Of a stretch of 64,000 nt of DNA, positions 63,880 to 64,000 are shown in pieces (the first letter of the stretch is position 1; each line of letters starts with the position of its first letter). This DNA is from Reticulitermes speratus. Taxonomy: Eukaryota; Arthropoda; Insecta; Blattodea; Rhinotermitidae. The stretch is taken from assembly GCA_021186555.1 (NCBI GenBank), contig JAJKFL010000005.1:5216321-5280320 (forward strand). The letters are read 5' to 3'. The position numbers were made by a program, and so were the translations under genes. The notes beneath the pieces are model-generated. The model was not told the origin of the DNA. It saw only the letters and a program-made list of their open reading frames with translations, and did no database searches.

Positions 63880-64000
63880 ATTTCATTCCAACAAATGCAT
63901 TACACTATTTTAGTGTTTACTCGTCCCTACATATGTTTCGGCACTCCTTGTGCCATCCTCAGGGGTGTCGTCGAGAGTTCACAGTTTTCAAATGCATCCA
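63880..64000 (-). mobile_element. Penelope-like end, cut by the window edge
   Basis: It matches 22140-22270: TTCCAACAAATGCATTACAC, TTTTAGTGTTTACTCG and a hammerhead of the ACATATGT type. The rest lies outside the window. Confidence 0.85.
63922..63970 (-). ncRNA. Hammerhead ribozyme motif, ACATATGT type
   Basis: CUGAGGA, stem II GGCAC with GUGCC, GAAAC, ACATATGT and a CCC/GGG stem I. Confidence 0.87.

Noticed and set aside
1-64000. LTR retrotransposons or other capsid-bearing elements
   Set aside because: I found no paired long terminal repeats, primer-binding site, protease, integrase or capsid-like sequence.
1-64000. Host protein-coding exons, rRNA genes or telomeric TTAGG arrays
   Set aside because: No frame showed a recognisable host domain or splice structure, and no rRNA or TTAGG repeat was seen. 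Short exons in the unassigned stretches cannot be excluded.

Overview
The window reads as repeat-dominated animal DNA, most probably from a hemimetabolous insect (cockroach/termite or orthopteroid type; inferred from the mix of tRNA-derived SINEs, RTE/Jockey-like LINE ends, Tc1/mariner relics and Penelope-like elements). I could not support any intact host protein-coding gene, any stand-alone tRNA or rRNA gene, any CRISPR array or any LTR element. Long open frames here are either tandem-repeat artefacts or transposon debris.

The strongest signal is RNA-based. About twenty small hammerhead-ribozyme motifs (CUGANGA, stem II, GAAA, short palindromic stem III) lie on both strands in the terminal parts of Penelope-like or retrozyme-like units. 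Most units end in a motif related to ACCGTGCAT and carry an internal CCAACAAATGCAC-like box. Many are head-to-head inverted pairs whose arms differ in length (6031-6178, 7981-8260, 22133-22525, 28612-29072, 34850-37078, 43107-43213, 48062-48340, 52997-53330, 62597-62956). One locus (33425-34172) is a five-copy direct tandem array with a hammerhead in each unit. At 63273-63548 a hammerhead unit sits inside a small DNA transposon with an 11-bp target duplication, and the uninterrupted paralogue of that transposon is at 52288-52478.

The second theme is SINE biology. Five tRNA-headed families are present: A (tRNA-Leu-like; 7, 9.6, 12.4, 13.9-15.8, 21.3-21.9, 22.7, 31.7, 39.2, 49.1, 58.1 kb), B (8.6, 18.4, 46.6, 55.0 kb), C (2.7, 17.3, 25.4, 50.9 kb), D (11.5, 12.9, 25.8, 26.0, 26.7, 50.7, 56.1, 62.2 kb) and E (24.9, 41.7, 59.4 kb). 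Family A includes 24 head-to-tail copies of the 71-bp tRNA-like head in front of one full SINE (13875-15841), and two concatemers of SINE bodies joined through poly(A) (22662-23254, 39224-39935). The head array and the first concatemer are each bounded by a single target duplication. The breakpoints of heads and bodies both fall at T-loop position 58/59.

LINE 3' ends (2.5, 10.7, 11.0, 16.8, 19.0, 21.4, 29.6, 42.7, 44.2, 45.2, 51.6 kb) are all 5'-truncated. Some share a double-hairpin 3' domain with SINE families A and E, which suggests a LINE-SINE partnership. DNA transposons include a hAT-type MITE with an 8-bp target duplication (4990-5379), Tc1/mariner transposase relics (20480-21290, 38217-38779), three ~82-bp palindromic mini-elements made from the ends of the latter (34.5, 61.1, 61.5 kb), and a hAT/ZBED-like relic (49.7-50.1 kb). 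Minisatellites of 45, 35, 45, 31, 46 and ~55 bp occupy 1.5-2.1, 27.4-28.2, 35.1-35.4, 35.4-36.8, 40.5-41.0 and 44.5-44.9 kb. The remaining stretches are unassigned, mostly AT-rich sequence.
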